From the NCBI RefSeq assembly GCF_000468035.1, contig NZ_KI260545.1, positions 85,777 to 149,776 on the forward strand: a stretch of DNA of 64,000 bases. The letters run 5' to 3'. The position numbers were made by a program, and so were the translations under genes. Below, piece by piece: positions 32,948-42,190 of the stretch. Within the stretch, counting starts at the first letter, position 1; each line of letters opens with the position of its first letter. Under the pieces are notes generated by a model, which saw only the letters and a program-made list of their open reading frames with translations, had not been told where the DNA came from and made no database searches. This DNA is from Selenomonas sp. oral taxon 892 str. F0426. GTDB lineage: Bacteria > Bacillota > Negativicutes > Selenomonadales > Selenomonadaceae.

Positions 32948-34215
32948 CGGATGACCGTGACGCCGCCCATGTATGGTACAAGAGCCTTCGGCACGACAAC
33001 AGAGCCGTCCGCCTGCTGATTGTTCTCAAGGATCGCTGCCACCGTACGACCGACGGCAACCCCCGAGCCGTTCAGCGTATGGAGGAAGGCAGGCTTTGCC
33101 CCGCGCTCGGGGCGATACTTGATGTTTGCACGGCGCGCCTGATAGTCCGTACAGTTCGAGCAGGACGAGATCTCACGATATTTGTTCTGCGCCGGCATCC
33201 AGACCTCGAGATCGTATGTCTTAGCTGAGGTAAAGCTCATGTCACCCGTGCAGAGCTGGATCACACGATACGGCAGTTCGAGCGTTTTCAGCACGTCTTC
33301 CGCGGCCTCCACCATCGTCTCGAGTTCGTCCCAGCTCGCCTCGGGCGCGACAAATTTGATCAGCTCCACCTTGTTGAACTGGTGCTGACGGATCAGTCCG
33401 CGCGTGTCACGTCCCGCACTGCCTGCCTCCGCACGGAAGCATGCTGTATAGGATGTGAAGTACTCCGGCAGCTGCTCCGCATCCAGAATTTCGTCGCGGT
33501 GGTAGTTTGTCGTCGGCACCTCCGCCGTTGGCACGAGGTAGTAGTCCAGCCCCTCGAGCTTGAACATATCCGCCGCGAACTTCGGCAGCTGACCTGTCCC
33601 GACCATGCTCGACTCGTTTACAATATACGGTGCTAGCATCTCCGTGTAGCCGTGCTTCTCCGCGTGGAGATCCATCATGAAGTTAATGCACGCTCGTTCA
33701 AGCCGTGCGCCAAGTCCTTTATAGAAGGTAAAGCGCGCGCCCGTGACCTTGGCCGCACGCTCCGCATCGAGCACGCCAAGCTTTTCACCAATGTCCCAAT
33801 GCGCCTGCGGCTCGAAGTCAAACGTACGCGGCGTACCCCAGCGGCGCACCTCAGGATTTTCCGACTCATCCGCACCGATGGGAACATCCGCCTTTGGCAT
33901 GTTCGGGATCTGCAGGAGCAGGTCACGCAGCTTCAGCTCCACATCGCGCAGATCCTCATCGAGTGCCGCGATCTCATCGCCGAGTGCGCGCATCTCCGCA
34001 ACGACATCGTCCGCACTCTCGCCCGCCTTCTTGCGCATGCCTACCTCCTTCGAGACGGCGTTGCGGCGGGCTTTCTTCTCCTCCACATCCTGAAGAATTA
34101 CGCGGCGGCGCTCCTCAAGTTCCGTGAACGACGAGAGATCGAGTGCGTTGCAGCGGTTCTTCAGCATCTCCTGCACCTGAGACAGATTCTCGCGCACAAA
34201 TTTCATATCCAACAT
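32944..34215 (-). CDS. serS: seryl-tRNA synthetase
   Basis: A 423-residue class II synthetase. The N-terminal 110 residues form the long antiparallel coiled-coil arm that grips the tRNA-Ser variable loop ([17 protein letters not shown]). The catalytic core has motif 2 ([21 protein letters not shown]) in pieces [14 protein letters not shown] and IRQHQF, and motif 3 ([19 protein letters not shown]). Length and order are normal. It has its own promoter at 34248-34276 and is followed by ubiX. Confidence 0.96.
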   Translation of the reverse strand: MLDMKFVRENLSQVQEMLKNRCNALDLSSFTELEERRRVILQDVEEKKARRNAVSKEVGMRKKAGESADDVVAEMRALGDEIAALDEDLRDVELKLRDLLLQIPNMPKADVPIGADESENPEVRRWGTPRTFDFEPQAHWDIGEKLGVLDAERAAKVTGARFTFYKGLGARLERACINFMMDLHAEKHGYTEMLAPYIVNESSMVGTGQLPKFAADMFKLEGLDYYLVPTAEVPTTNYHRDEILDAEQLPEYFTSYTACFRAEAGSAGRDTRGLIRQHQFNKVELIKFVAPEASWDELETMVEAAEDVLKTLELPYRVIQLCTGDMSFTSAKTYDLEVWMPAQNKYREISSCSNCTDYQARRANIKYRPERGAKPAFLHTLNGSGVAVGRTVAAILENNQQADGSVVVPKALVPYMGGVTVIR

Positions 34216-34247
34216 TCAAATCACTCCATTATAGATTGTTATCTGAT

Positions 34248-34276
34248 ATCATAGTACAAAGACCTCTGTTTGTAAA
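34248..34276 (-). promoter_or_regulatory. promoter for serS
   Basis: TTTACA (34271-34276) and TATGAT (34248-34253) on the minus strand, 17 bases apart, about 35 bases before the serS start. I saw no T-box leader in this short gap. Confidence 0.7.
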
Positions 34277-34346
34277 GAAAAGCCCGCTTCTTCATCCGCA
34301 TTTCACATAGTCATAGTAGAATCTATGGGAAAAGGAGAGCACTTTA

Positions 34347-35453
34347 ATGAAAATATTACCGTGGGCGGGGGACGCCGTCTTTCCCGCCCTCTGCGAAGCA
34401 CTGCTCGCATGGCGCAAATCCGCGCCTGATACGCGTGATCTGCCGTGGCGCGACGAGCCGACGCCCTATCACGTCTGGATCTCGGAGATCATGCTCCAAC
34501 AGACCCGCGCTGCCGTTGTGCGCGGCTACTATCTGCGCTTTCTCGATGCACTGCCAAGTGTTCGCGATCTCGCAGATGTGGACGACGACGCACTGATGAA
34601 ACTGTGGCAGGGACTCGGCTACTACAGCCGCGCCCGCAACCTCAAGCGTGCAGCAGAAATCATCGTTCGCGAACACGAAGGACAGCTGCCAAACGACTTC
34701 GACGCACTGCTGACCCTCCCCGGCATTGGACGCTATACCGCGAGCGCGATCGCATCGTTTGCCTACGGGCAGCCGCGCCCCGCCGTCGACGGCAACTTCC
34801 TGCGTGTCGCCGCACGCGTCACGGCAAATCCCATTGACATCGCAAAGGACGCATCAAAGCGCGCACTCGAGGCGGCACTTGCCCCCTCCTATTCGAGCGG
34901 ACGCGACGCAGGGCTTCTCAACGAGGCATTCATGGATCTCGGTGCGACTATCTGTCTGCCAAACGGCGCGCCGCTCTGCCACACCTGTCCCGCCGCACGC
35001 CTCTGCCTCGCACACGATCGCGGCACGGAGCAGGACTATCCCATCAAGACCGCGCTCAAGCCTCGACGCAAAGAGAAGCGCACCGTCCTCCTCCTCTCCT
35101 GCGGTGAACATATCGCCATACGAAAAAGGCCCGCGAAGGGGCTCCTCGCAGCTCTTTGGGAATATCCGAATGTAGACGGCAAGCTGTCGCGACGCGCTGT
35201 TTGCGCCCATCTCACGGCAGAGGGTTTCAATGTGCGTGACATCGTGCCGCTGCCCCCTGCGCTCCATATCTTTTCCCATATCGAATGGGAACTGACGGGC
35301 TGGGCAGTCACGGTCGCCGACACGAACGAGCCACCGCTGATGGCAGCAGAGGAAATCGAGAGCGCACAGCCCCCCCTTCTCTGGGTACGCCGCGAAGAAC
35401 TCGCTGAACGATACAGCATCCCCGCCGCATTCGGCTACTTTACGCCGCAATGA
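34347..35453 (+). CDS. mutY: A/G-specific adenine DNA glycosylase
   Basis: A 368-residue MutY that removes adenine mispaired with 8-oxoguanine. The N-terminal region has PWRDEPTPYHVWISEIMLQQT with the catalytic Glu. The helix-hairpin-helix is LPGIGRYTASAIASFAYGQ, followed by the catalytic Asp in AVDGNFLRV. The [4Fe-4S] ligands are in CLPNGAPLCHTCPAARLC, spaced C-x7-C-x2-C-x5-C, one residue more than the usual x6. The C-terminal NUDIX-like 8-oxoG domain (about 240-365) is present. It is transcribed alone, with a terminator overlapping the stop. Confidence 0.95.
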   Translation: MKILPWAGDAVFPALCEALLAWRKSAPDTRDLPWRDEPTPYHVWISEIMLQQTRAAVVRGYYLRFLDALPSVRDLADVDDDALMKLWQGLGYYSRARNLKRAAEIIVREHEGQLPNDFDALLTLPGIGRYTASAIASFAYGQPRPAVDGNFLRVAARVTANPIDIAKDASKRALEAALAPSYSSGRDAGLLNEAFMDLGATICLPNGAPLCHTCPAARLCLAHDRGTEQDYPIKTALKPRRKEKRTVLLLSCGEHIAIRKRPAKGLLAALWEYPNVDGKLSRRAVCAHLTAEGFNVRDIVPLPPALHIFSHIEWELTGWAVTVADTNEPPLMAAEEIESAQPPLLWVRREELAERYSIPAAFGYFTPQ

Positions 35454-35484
35454 AAAATCCCCGCACGTTGGCGGGGATTTTTCA
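35453..35484. terminator. bidirectional terminator between mutY and tonB
   Basis: AAAAATCCCCGC pairs with GCGGGGATTTTT, with A and T runs on both sides, between convergent genes. Confidence 0.92.
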
Positions 35485-35493
35485 TTGCAGATA

Positions 35494-36306
35494 TTACGGC
35501 TGAAAGATCAGCGTCTTTTCAAACCAGAGTTTGATGGGATACCCCTGATAGACAATAGGTGCAAAGCGCATACGCCAGAATGCCTCCTCTGCCGCCTGTC
35601 GGAAGCCGAGGTTCGGTGCATCGGTGAGGATACGGACGGACTCAATGCCGCCGTCCGTCCCGACGAGGACGCGCCCCGTCACGGATACGGTCGCAGAGTA
35701 GCCCAAAGAACGCGCCTCCTCCGGATAGTATGCCTCCGCATCGCGCAGAATGCGGTAGGAGATTCCAGCGGCAGAGGAAGCAGTATACGAGCCGTCACCG
35801 TTATCAGAGAATCCATCCCCGAGTCCTGCCGCTGTTCCCATTCCGCCCCCTCCCGCACCAGACGATACGCCATCTCCACCGCCAGCCGCAGCTCCCGTAC
35901 CTGCAGCGGCGGCTGTATCGCTCCTCTTCGTGTCGCTTGGCGCGGCATCATCCATTGCGGGTGCGAGTGCATTTTCCGCAGGAGGAACAACACGATCCAT
36001 CTCCTGTGCCGTTGGCGCTGCAGCCGCCTTGATGCTCGGGAGCAACGATGGTGTCGACGCACTTTCTGTACGGTCTTCCCTCCGTTCCTCCGACGCAGCA
36101 GGGGCACCGCCCGCACTGCCCTCATTTGCTGCCCCCTGCACCGCCGCCGCAACTTGAGTCTCAGATAGGAACCCCACTTGAAGCGGGGTTGTCGGAATGG
36201 GTGGCGATACGAGCCAGTCCAACCCAAGCAGGAGCAAGAGCCCTACAACAGCTGCATGGACGGCGAGTGAGAGACCCCCATAGATTTTCCACGAATGTGT
36301 CCGCAT
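35494..36306 (-). CDS. tonB: TonB energy transducer
   Basis: A 270-residue TonB. An N-terminal transmembrane helix (about 11-32) with a conserved His (SLAVHAAVVG) engages ExbB/ExbD. The long periplasmic spacer is Ala/Gly/Ser-rich (about 55-185, with a glycine run near 150) instead of the usual Pro-Lys/Pro-Glu repeats. The C-terminal domain (about 190-270) has YPEEARSLGYSATVSVTGRV and the closing FEKTLIFQP. It energises the TonB-dependent receptor encoded upstream. It is the last gene of a receptor-exbB-exbD-tonB operon. Confidence 0.92.
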   Translation of the reverse strand: MRTHSWKIYGGLSLAVHAAVVGLLLLLGLDWLVSPPIPTTPLQVGFLSETQVAAAVQGAANEGSAGGAPAASEERREDRTESASTPSLLPSIKAAAAPTAQEMDRVVPPAENALAPAMDDAAPSDTKRSDTAAAAGTGAAAGGGDGVSSGAGGGGMGTAAGLGDGFSDNGDGSYTASSAAGISYRILRDAEAYYPEEARSLGYSATVSVTGRVLVGTDGGIESVRILTDAPNLGFRQAAEEAFWRMRFAPIVYQGYPIKLWFEKTLIFQP

Positions 36307-36310
36307 GGCA

Positions 36311-36718
36311 TCACCCCGGTGTATCGGTCGCGATATAGACCTTTTCGATTCCGAGGCGTTTCACCACATCCATGACCTGCACGACCGTCCCATAGGAGGC
36401 CGCCGCATCTCCACGCAGAATGACGGAGATGTCCTCACCGTGCGCCACGTCCTCCGTGAGGCGTGCCGTGAGATCGCGCAGGCTCATGAGGTCGCGCTCG
36501 TAGTAGATGCCACCGTCCGCTGTAATCGTGACAGGGATGTTGCGCGTCATGCTGACCTTTGCGCTCTCCGCCTGTGGGAGCGTAAGCGGCATACTCTTCT
36601 GTACGACCATCGAGAGCATGCTCATCATGAAGAAGACAAGCAGAAAGAAAATGATGTCGATCATTGGAATGATCATCAGCTGCGGACGTTCCTCCGGCGG
36701 CAGAAGATCAAGCTTCAC
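36311..36718 (-). CDS. exbD: biopolymer transport protein ExbD
   Basis: About 135 residues. One transmembrane helix carries the essential Asp (MIDIIFFLLVFFMMS), followed by a periplasmic domain with VTITADGGIYYERD and LRGDAAASYGTVVQVMDVVK. I chose GTG 36718, eight bases after GGGGG, giving the usual ExbD length; an in-frame ATG at 36736 is possible. It overlaps exbB by 11 bases. With ExbB it forms the proton-driven stator of the TonB system. Confidence 0.92.
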   Translation of the reverse strand: MKLDLLPPEERPQLMIIPMIDIIFFLLVFFMMSMLSMVVQKSMPLTLPQAESAKVSMTRNIPVTITADGGIYYERDLMSLRDLTARLTEDVAHGEDISVILRGDAAASYGTVVQVMDVVKRLGIEKVYIATDTPG

Positions 36719-37325
36719 GGCGCTCACCCCCAACATGCGCCAGATACATCGTCGCAGTGTATTCCACGTCTGCAATGATACCATTCGCCCGATGTGAGAG
36801 ATAGGCGTGAAGACTGAGTGCAAGGATCGCCACGAGAAGGCCGCTCGCCGTCGCGACAAGTGCCTCTCCGACGCCGCCCGTGATGGCAAACGGCTCGCCC
36901 TCAGCAACGGACAGCACACTGAATGAGCCGATCATGCCGATGACCGTACCGAGAAGGCCGAGGAGCGGCGCCATTGTCACAATCACGCTCAAATACTCAA
37001 GGTAGCGACGCAGTTCGAGTGCCTTTTTCTTTGCCGATGCCTGTACAACTTCCTCCTGACGCACATTCGTGTGCGCACGTTCTGCAAGTGCCGCAAGCAG
37101 AACCTCCCCCGCCGCGCAACCTGAATTCCTGCATATCTCAGAGACACGATCATAGTTCTCAGCAGCAAGTGCCGCATTGACCTCGCCACTGAAATCCGCA
37201 GACTTTGCCGCCTGTCCCCGATAATACGAGAAGCGCTCGAGTGCAATCATCACACTGATCAACGAAGCAAGCCCGATTGGAATCATCGCAAGCCCGCCCT
37301 TAGCGAGCAGTTCAAAAATCTCCAT
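36708..37325 (-). CDS. exbB: MotA/TolQ/ExbB proton channel
   Basis: A 205-residue ExbB with three predicted helices. The first is near the N-terminus (GLAMIPIGLASLISVMIALE), and the last two bracket the conserved LLGLLGTVIGMIGSFSVL, GGVGEALVATASGLLVAI segment. It assembles a pentamer around an ExbD dimer. It follows the receptor gene by 15 bases, so all four TonB-system genes are probably co-transcribed from the iron-type promoter at 39544-39572. Confidence 0.94.
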   Translation of the reverse strand: MEIFELLAKGGLAMIPIGLASLISVMIALERFSYYRGQAAKSADFSGEVNAALAAENYDRVSEICRNSGCAAGEVLLAALAERAHTNVRQEEVVQASAKKKALELRRYLEYLSVIVTMAPLLGLLGTVIGMIGSFSVLSVAEGEPFAITGGVGEALVATASGLLVAILALSLHAYLSHRANGIIADVEYTATMYLAHVGGERREA

Positions 37326-37340
37326 TGTTCCCCGCCTTCC

Positions 37341-39464
37341 TTAGAAGCTGTACCGTGCGCCAACGAAGTATGTGCGTGGGAAGCCGGGGGTCAGTGTCCA
37401 CATGCCTTCACTGGCGTACTCATAGTAGGTTTTGTTAAGGACATTGGTAACACCGCCGTACCACTCAAGATTGTCATTTTGCTTGAACTTAAAGTTTAGA
37501 TCCAGAAGGCCATAGGACGCAATGATGCTCCCTTCGTCATGGCGCTTGGACTCTTTGACAAAATTGTTGTATGAGCCAAAGTATGTATACTTCGCACCGA
37601 CACTCCACTTCTTATCAAACGCATAGTTCGCTTGAATGATCGCCTTGTGCTTCGGCACAGACACGAGTCCGCTGCTTGTGAAGTCGATTGCATCCTCGCC
37701 ATACTCATCCAGGACGGCACGCCCCTGCGCAGTATACGTCCGACGACCGTGCAGATAGGTATATCCCTCGGTGAGATCAAGCTTGCCGAGTCTCTGCTGC
37801 AGCGTCAGCTCTACACCGCGGCGCTTGACATTGAACATATTAAACGTCTTGTACTCCGGTCCATAAGCGCCAATAAAATACGGACGATTTAACTCGTTGT
37901 CCGTTGCAGACATAAACAGCGTCAGATTTACCGCCGTCGCACCAATCTTATCTCTCATGCCAATCTCGTAGAGATTATATCGCTCCTCCGTGGCAGAAGT
38001 GCCCCGATAAACCTTGCTGGATGCATCCGCATATACTTCATCCGCAATCTGCAGCCCATCGGGGCTGGTAAATCCGCGTTCCCAGCGGGCAAATACACGT
38101 CCAATTGTACCGTATTGATAACCGAGTGAGAGTTCGGCCGCTGTATTCCATCGGTGCGACGTATCCTTGCCGCCGATTGGCCGCCTCAACGTTCCGCCCT
38201 GCTTGTCAAATCCATAGATCAGATCCTCGCGGCGAACACCTTGCGTAAAGGTAAATTTCCCGTTCTTCATCTGGTTCAGCAGATAGAGTGCTCTCGTCTC
38301 TTTCTCGTAATTAAAGGACATTGGCTTTCTGCCGGAGATATAGTTCAGATGGGAGGACTGATTCACCCAGTCTACACCGATGAGCAGGGAGTTTTTCTTA
38401 CCATAGGCATAGTCGAACTTCATCCGTGTACCGTAGGAATCATGGTTCATACGCCCATCGATGATTTTTGAGTTCTTATAGTCTCCATCTGTATAGAAGA
38501 AATCACCGCTGAACTTCCACTTGCTGCCAAGATTCTGGTTATAGGTGAGGTTATAGGTATTGAGCGCACGATCACCATCGTTGTATTTGCCGTCGGAGGG
38601 GCGTGCATTCCTGCCGTAGCGTTCCACCGTACGGCGTGAAATATTTTGTACAAACCGACTTTCTTCTTCCAAATGACTGAACCGGAACGCCACAGAGTGA
38701 TCCGCATCCGCATCGTAGCGCAGTCCCGCAAAGAGATAGTCGCTGTTGCGGAAGGTGTTCACGAAGTAGAGATCACGCTCCAGCTTATTATAGCCGCCCT
38801 GCAAGGTAAGTTTCTGCCCCACCTTATCTCCATAGTTGAATCCCAATCGATACCCGTCCGAGTTCCATTCCGTGGTCAGTGTCCGCTGCGGTTTGTTCAT
38901 GCTGCGCAGATTCGTCGTGATGTTGATGATGCCGCCCGCCGCGCCGCTGCCGTAGATGACAGAGCCGCCGCCCGGGATGATCTCGATCTTCTCGACCTGC
39001 TCCACCGGCACATAGTCATAGTTGTTCGGCAGGGGATGCGTCACCATCGTCGTCATCGGCGCACCATCGATCAGTACCTGTATATTGCGGTGTGCCTGAC
39101 CGGCTCCCTGTCCGCGAATGTCGATCTCTCCCCAGAACGATGCGCCGACACTGATGCTCGGCTGATCCTTGAGCACGTCGGAGATGGTCTTGTATCCCTT
39201 CTCCTCAATGGCGCGTTTCGTGATGACGATCACCTGCTTTGTATCGCGCAGCTTCTCGATCTCTACATAGTCGGGACGGACGTAGGAATCAGAGAGCTTG
39301 ATCGGCGCCGTGGAAGATGCGGCTTCCTGTACACTTTTCGCCGTCTGATCGTCTTGTTTCTCTGCCGCAAGAGAGACGCTCGCTCCGCCCCCAATGATCA
39401 GGGTGCCACACACAAGCAAACGCAGATAAAAATACTGACTCTTCGAGATCTTGCGTCGTTTCAT
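37341..39464 (-). CDS. TonB-dependent outer membrane receptor (iron/siderophore type)
   Basis: About 707 residues from ATG 39464 (GGAG site). A signal peptide is followed by a plug domain (about 60-180) with QVIVITKRAIEEKGYKTISD, IDIRGQG, VLIDGAP and IEIIPGGGSVIYGSGAAGGI. The 22-strand barrel fills the rest and ends in YFVGARYSF. The promoter carries a Fur-box-like sequence, so the ligand is probably an iron complex. The FRAP/NPNL heme-receptor signatures were not seen, so a siderophore, cobalamin or another chelate is as likely as heme. It leads the exbB-exbD-tonB operon. Confidence 0.93.
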   Translation of the reverse strand: MKRRKISKSQYFYLRLLVCGTLIIGGGASVSLAAEKQDDQTAKSVQEAASSTAPIKLSDSYVRPDYVEIEKLRDTKQVIVITKRAIEEKGYKTISDVLKDQPSISVGASFWGEIDIRGQGAGQAHRNIQVLIDGAPMTTMVTHPLPNNYDYVPVEQVEKIEIIPGGGSVIYGSGAAGGIINITTNLRSMNKPQRTLTTEWNSDGYRLGFNYGDKVGQKLTLQGGYNKLERDLYFVNTFRNSDYLFAGLRYDADADHSVAFRFSHLEEESRFVQNISRRTVERYGRNARPSDGKYNDGDRALNTYNLTYNQNLGSKWKFSGDFFYTDGDYKNSKIIDGRMNHDSYGTRMKFDYAYGKKNSLLIGVDWVNQSSHLNYISGRKPMSFNYEKETRALYLLNQMKNGKFTFTQGVRREDLIYGFDKQGGTLRRPIGGKDTSHRWNTAAELSLGYQYGTIGRVFARWERGFTSPDGLQIADEVYADASSKVYRGTSATEERYNLYEIGMRDKIGATAVNLTLFMSATDNELNRPYFIGAYGPEYKTFNMFNVKRRGVELTLQQRLGKLDLTEGYTYLHGRRTYTAQGRAVLDEYGEDAIDFTSSGLVSVPKHKAIIQANYAFDKKWSVGAKYTYFGSYNNFVKESKRHDEGSIIASYGLLDLNFKFKQNDNLEWYGGVTNVLNKTYYEYASEGMWTLTPGFPRTYFVGARYSF

Positions 39465-39543
39465 CACATACTCCATTTCTCTTGACACAAACAAATATGG
39501 CGCTCATGTTCTTTAACAAACAAGTCGCAAAACATTAAGAGTT

Positions 39544-39572
39544 ATCTTATCAATATGGATTCTCATTGTCAA
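39544..39572 (-). promoter_or_regulatory. Fur-box-like promoter of the TonB receptor operon
   Basis: TTGACA (39567-39572) and TAAGAT (39544-39549) on the minus strand are separated by 17 bases. The spacer contains AATGAGAATCCATATTGAT, which resembles the Fur box repeat (GATAATGATWATCATTATC; TGAGAAT half-sites). Binding there would block RNA polymerase when iron is plentiful. Confidence 0.75.
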
Positions 39573-39593
39573 CATCTTAAAATAAAAAGAAAA

Positions 39594-39660
39594 CTAAAAT
39601 AGGAGTGTAATTTTTCGTCTGCTTTACGAAAACACAACTCCTATTTTAGCTTTTTGTTTC
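39594..39660. terminator. long bidirectional terminator between the TonB receptor promoter and hutW
   Basis: CTAAAATAGGAGT (39594-39606) pairs perfectly with ACTCCTATTTTAG (39637-39649), and an inner stem TTTTCGT/ACGAAAA closes the loop. T-rich tails occur on both strands. It ends the hutW transcript on the minus strand, before the receptor promoter. Confidence 0.85.
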
Positions 39661-39673
39661 TTTTTATTATATA

Positions 39674-41332
39674 TTACACAGCTTTTCCAAGGTCACGCGA
39701 CTGTGTGCGCATGACGGTATTGAGATCGGGCGCAGCATTTGCCTCGGCAGCAGCCCGCTCCTTCTCACGTTCTTTTGCGATGAGATCCTTCAGCATCTGC
39801 ATGTGCGGGTGGCTCTCCATCTCCGGCGAAGGCTTGCCCGCGAGCGCCGCTGCCATCTGCTCCGGCATCCCGTCGGGGAACATCGCCTCGAGCATGGAGC
39901 GCACAGACTTCGGAATCATATCCTGCAGGGCGACGTTCTCCTTGCGGAGTTTCACCTCGTCCTCCTGCGTGAGCGCATACGCCTCGAGGAAGCCCTGGAT
40001 GAGGTTGTCGTGCCAGAACTCACCCGCGAGCGTCAGACGGAAGCCCGTCGCCGTGCGCGTAATGAGTCCGTTCTCCGCCCATGCGGCGAGGAGCGGTTCC
40101 ATTTCCGCAGCGAGATCAACGCCGTATTTCTTCTTGAAGAACGGTGCATAGAGGTAACCGTGCTCGATCTGGTCACCGATCTCACTGTGCATACGGTGTC
40201 CGTCCGCCTGCTCACCCATGAACTGGAAGGGCTTTGCCCCCTCCTCGACCATCTTCTCATACGGTGCAAGCCCGCCGTGGTTGCGCCACATCACCTCTCC
40301 GATGAACCCGCCTGCACCCGAACCGAAGGCGAGGACGTCGTTGCCGCGTTTGGCAAGTGTGTTGTACATGCTGCGCTCACGGTGATCGGTCGTCCAATGC
40401 GTCGTGTCGATGCGGCTCGCCATCGGATTCTCCGCGACGATTTCGAGTCCGCGTTTGAAATACTCGGACTGCTCCTCCGTCGTCGGGAGCATGGGCAGGT
40501 CGCCCGACTCGATGCGGCGTGCCAGCTCACTCGACGGGAACACGTTGAGCTGATAGAGATCGCCGCCCGCAATACCGATCTCGAACTGCGTGCGCACGTC
40601 GTTCTCCCAGACCTCCATCGACTGATAGGGCAGCCCATAGATGAGGTCGGCAATGACAACGGCGCCCTGCTTCTCCACCATGCGGCGCAGCGTCTCGATG
40701 ACGGTCTCGCGATCATCGATGCGTCCGATTGCCTGACGGACGCGCGTGTCAAAGGACTGTACGCCGAGGGAGAAGCGGTTGATGCCCGCATTCATCGCAG
40801 CCTCGACCTTGCTCTCCGAGAGGTCATGGATGCGACCCTCGAGCGTGATCTCGCAATCGCTCGTGAGCGGCAGCCGCTCACGTACCGTACGCACAAGCCG
40901 CACAAGATCGGCGTCACTCAGAGCTGTCGGCGTACCGCCGCCAAAGAATACCGCCTGAAAGGGTGCGCCCGTCACGTATGGCGTATCCGCAGCCGCCTCG
41001 ATCTCCTGAATGAGCACATCGACGTAGTGATGCGCCGCCTCCTCGCGCGTGAAATTCTGGAAAAAGCCGCAGTAGCTGCATTTCTTGTCGCAGAATGGGA
41101 TGTGAATGTAGACGGCACGCTCATCCGCCGGATCGGGCGTCTGCGCCATCAGATCCGCCCAGATGCTCGCCTGCTCCGCCTTGTCCCCGATCATGCGCTT
41201 GCCGCCTGCGCCGGGATGCACGACGCGCTTTTTCGTAAAGGCACAACCGAGCGGGTTCGTAGACTTTGTACCAAGCAGCCAGCCGCGTGCCTCCTCCGAG
41301 AGCGCAGCGAGTTTTGTCTCAAATGTATTCAT
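39674..41332 (-). CDS. hutW: radical SAM heme-degrading enzyme HutW/ChuW/HmuW family
   Basis: A 552-residue HemW-related radical SAM protein. The cluster motif is CDKKCSYC followed by GFFQN at about 79-91, and the GFFQN continuation is typical of HutW/ChuW rather than HemW (GY.. types). SAM-binding FFGGGTPTALS and LGVQSFDTRVR follow. A C-terminal winged-helix-like part and an extra tail (about 470-552) extend the usual length. ChuW/HmuW opens heme anaerobically, freeing iron and making anaerobilin. It overlaps the flavodoxin gene by four bases. Confidence 0.9.
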   Translation of the reverse strand: MNTFETKLAALSEEARGWLLGTKSTNPLGCAFTKKRVVHPGAGGKRMIGDKAEQASIWADLMAQTPDPADERAVYIHIPFCDKKCSYCGFFQNFTREEAAHHYVDVLIQEIEAAADTPYVTGAPFQAVFFGGGTPTALSDADLVRLVRTVRERLPLTSDCEITLEGRIHDLSESKVEAAMNAGINRFSLGVQSFDTRVRQAIGRIDDRETVIETLRRMVEKQGAVVIADLIYGLPYQSMEVWENDVRTQFEIGIAGGDLYQLNVFPSSELARRIESGDLPMLPTTEEQSEYFKRGLEIVAENPMASRIDTTHWTTDHRERSMYNTLAKRGNDVLAFGSGAGGFIGEVMWRNHGGLAPYEKMVEEGAKPFQFMGEQADGHRMHSEIGDQIEHGYLYAPFFKKKYGVDLAAEMEPLLAAWAENGLITRTATGFRLTLAGEFWHDNLIQGFLEAYALTQEDEVKLRKENVALQDMIPKSVRSMLEAMFPDGMPEQMAAALAGKPSPEMESHPHMQMLKDLIAKEREKERAAAEANAAPDLNTVMRTQSRDLGKAV

Positions 41333-41829
41333 GAGAGTGCCTCCTTTGCCGCCGCAATGACCTGCGCGAAATCGTTTTCATCCGGGTGACTTGCTGCCGC
41401 CGCATAGCGCACCGCATTCTCCTCAGTGAACGCATGCACATTGTCCTTCGGCATACTCTTGAACATCTCGATGAGCATCGGGTCGATCGCGCCCTGCACG
41501 AGGATCGCGCCCAGGATCTCATTCGACGCATCGAACAGTGTACGGATATTTTCGATGCACTTCGCGCAGTGCTCCGAGTCCGGCTCTGCGCCAAGCGTGC
41601 CATAGATGAACACGCGCCGCCCGCGCAGGCTCTCAATGTACTTCTTCGCCGCAGCATCCGCCGTTCCACGGTCGATCCATGTACCAACACAGAGCGTTGC
41701 ACTCTCTGGCACTGCCGACGTGTCCTTGACACTGTGGCAGGATGCGTCGAGTGCCTCCGCCAGGTGTTCCGCGACCTTCTTCGTATTCCCCGTACGCGAG
41801 GAGTAGATCACAGCAATATTATTTTTCAT
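41329..41829 (-). CDS. hmuF: flavodoxin, HmuF-like partner of HutW
   Basis: A 166-residue flavodoxin. The FMN phosphate loop is YSSRTGNTKKVA at about 9-20; the later VGTWIDRGTAD and IYGTLGAEPDSEHC segments line the isoalloxazine site. I chose ATG 41829 after AGGAG; the longer reading enters an AT-rich promoter region. The flavodoxin-radical SAM pairing matches the HmuF-HmuW pair described in Fusobacterium, in which the flavodoxin supplies electrons for anaerobic heme breakdown. Promoter TTGATT-TATTAT lies at 41884-41912. Confidence 0.87.
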   Translation of the reverse strand: MKNNIAVIYSSRTGNTKKVAEHLAEALDASCHSVKDTSAVPESATLCVGTWIDRGTADAAAKKYIESLRGRRVFIYGTLGAEPDSEHCAKCIENIRTLFDASNEILGAILVQGAIDPMLIEMFKSMPKDNVHAFTEENAVRYAAAASHPDENDFAQVIAAAKEALS

Positions 41830-41883
41830 AAATACACACTCCTGTATATCAATATGAATATCTTCATTGTTTGATTCATGTAT

Positions 41884-41912
41884 ATAATATAACAGGTCTT
41901 CCAAAAAATCAA
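41884..41912 (-). promoter_or_regulatory. promoter for hmuF-hutW
   Basis: TTGATT (41907-41912) and TATTAT (41884-41889) with a 17-base spacer on the minus strand, about 55 bases before the hmuF start. Confidence 0.65.
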
Positions 41913-41997
41913 GAGTTTTTTGTGAAAATCATAAAAAATAATTATGAATCAAATTCACGTTTACATTCTTATATAGGAATATTATAGGCATACATAC

Positions 41998-42043
41998 TCG
42001 TTCTCAATTATATTCTCAATTATATCAAGCTATTGAGAATATA
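41998..42043. promoter_or_regulatory. repeated TTCTCAATTATA boxes with inverted copy
   Basis: Two direct copies of TTCTCAATTATA (42001-42012 and 42013-42024) are followed by the inverted ATTGAGAA (42032-42039). These TGAGAA half-sites recall the Fur-box-like element at the TonB receptor promoter. The cluster lies about 90 bases upstream of the hmuF promoter in a 360-base AT-rich intergenic stretch that otherwise shows no gene. Confidence 0.5.
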
Positions 42044-42150
42044 GTCATTCATATTTTCTTCAGAAATCAATTCTGCTTTATTTTTATATTTTATTGAAAT
42101 ATTATTCACTATTCTATTCTATATATAACTTCTAACTATATTTATTCCAA

Positions 42151-42174
42151 CAAAAAACACCGCCGAAGCGGTGC
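42151..42174 (-). terminator. terminator of the DUF134-NifX gene
   Basis: On the minus strand GCACCGC-TTCG-GCGGTGT is followed by TTTTTTG, a textbook tetraloop terminator 17 bases past the stop. Confidence 0.92.
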
Positions 42175-42190
42175 TTTCCATTGTGTAAGC

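Noticed and set aside
37341-39464. Heme-specific receptor call
   Set aside because: The FRAP/NPNL signature was not found, so the ligand was left as iron complex, unspecified.
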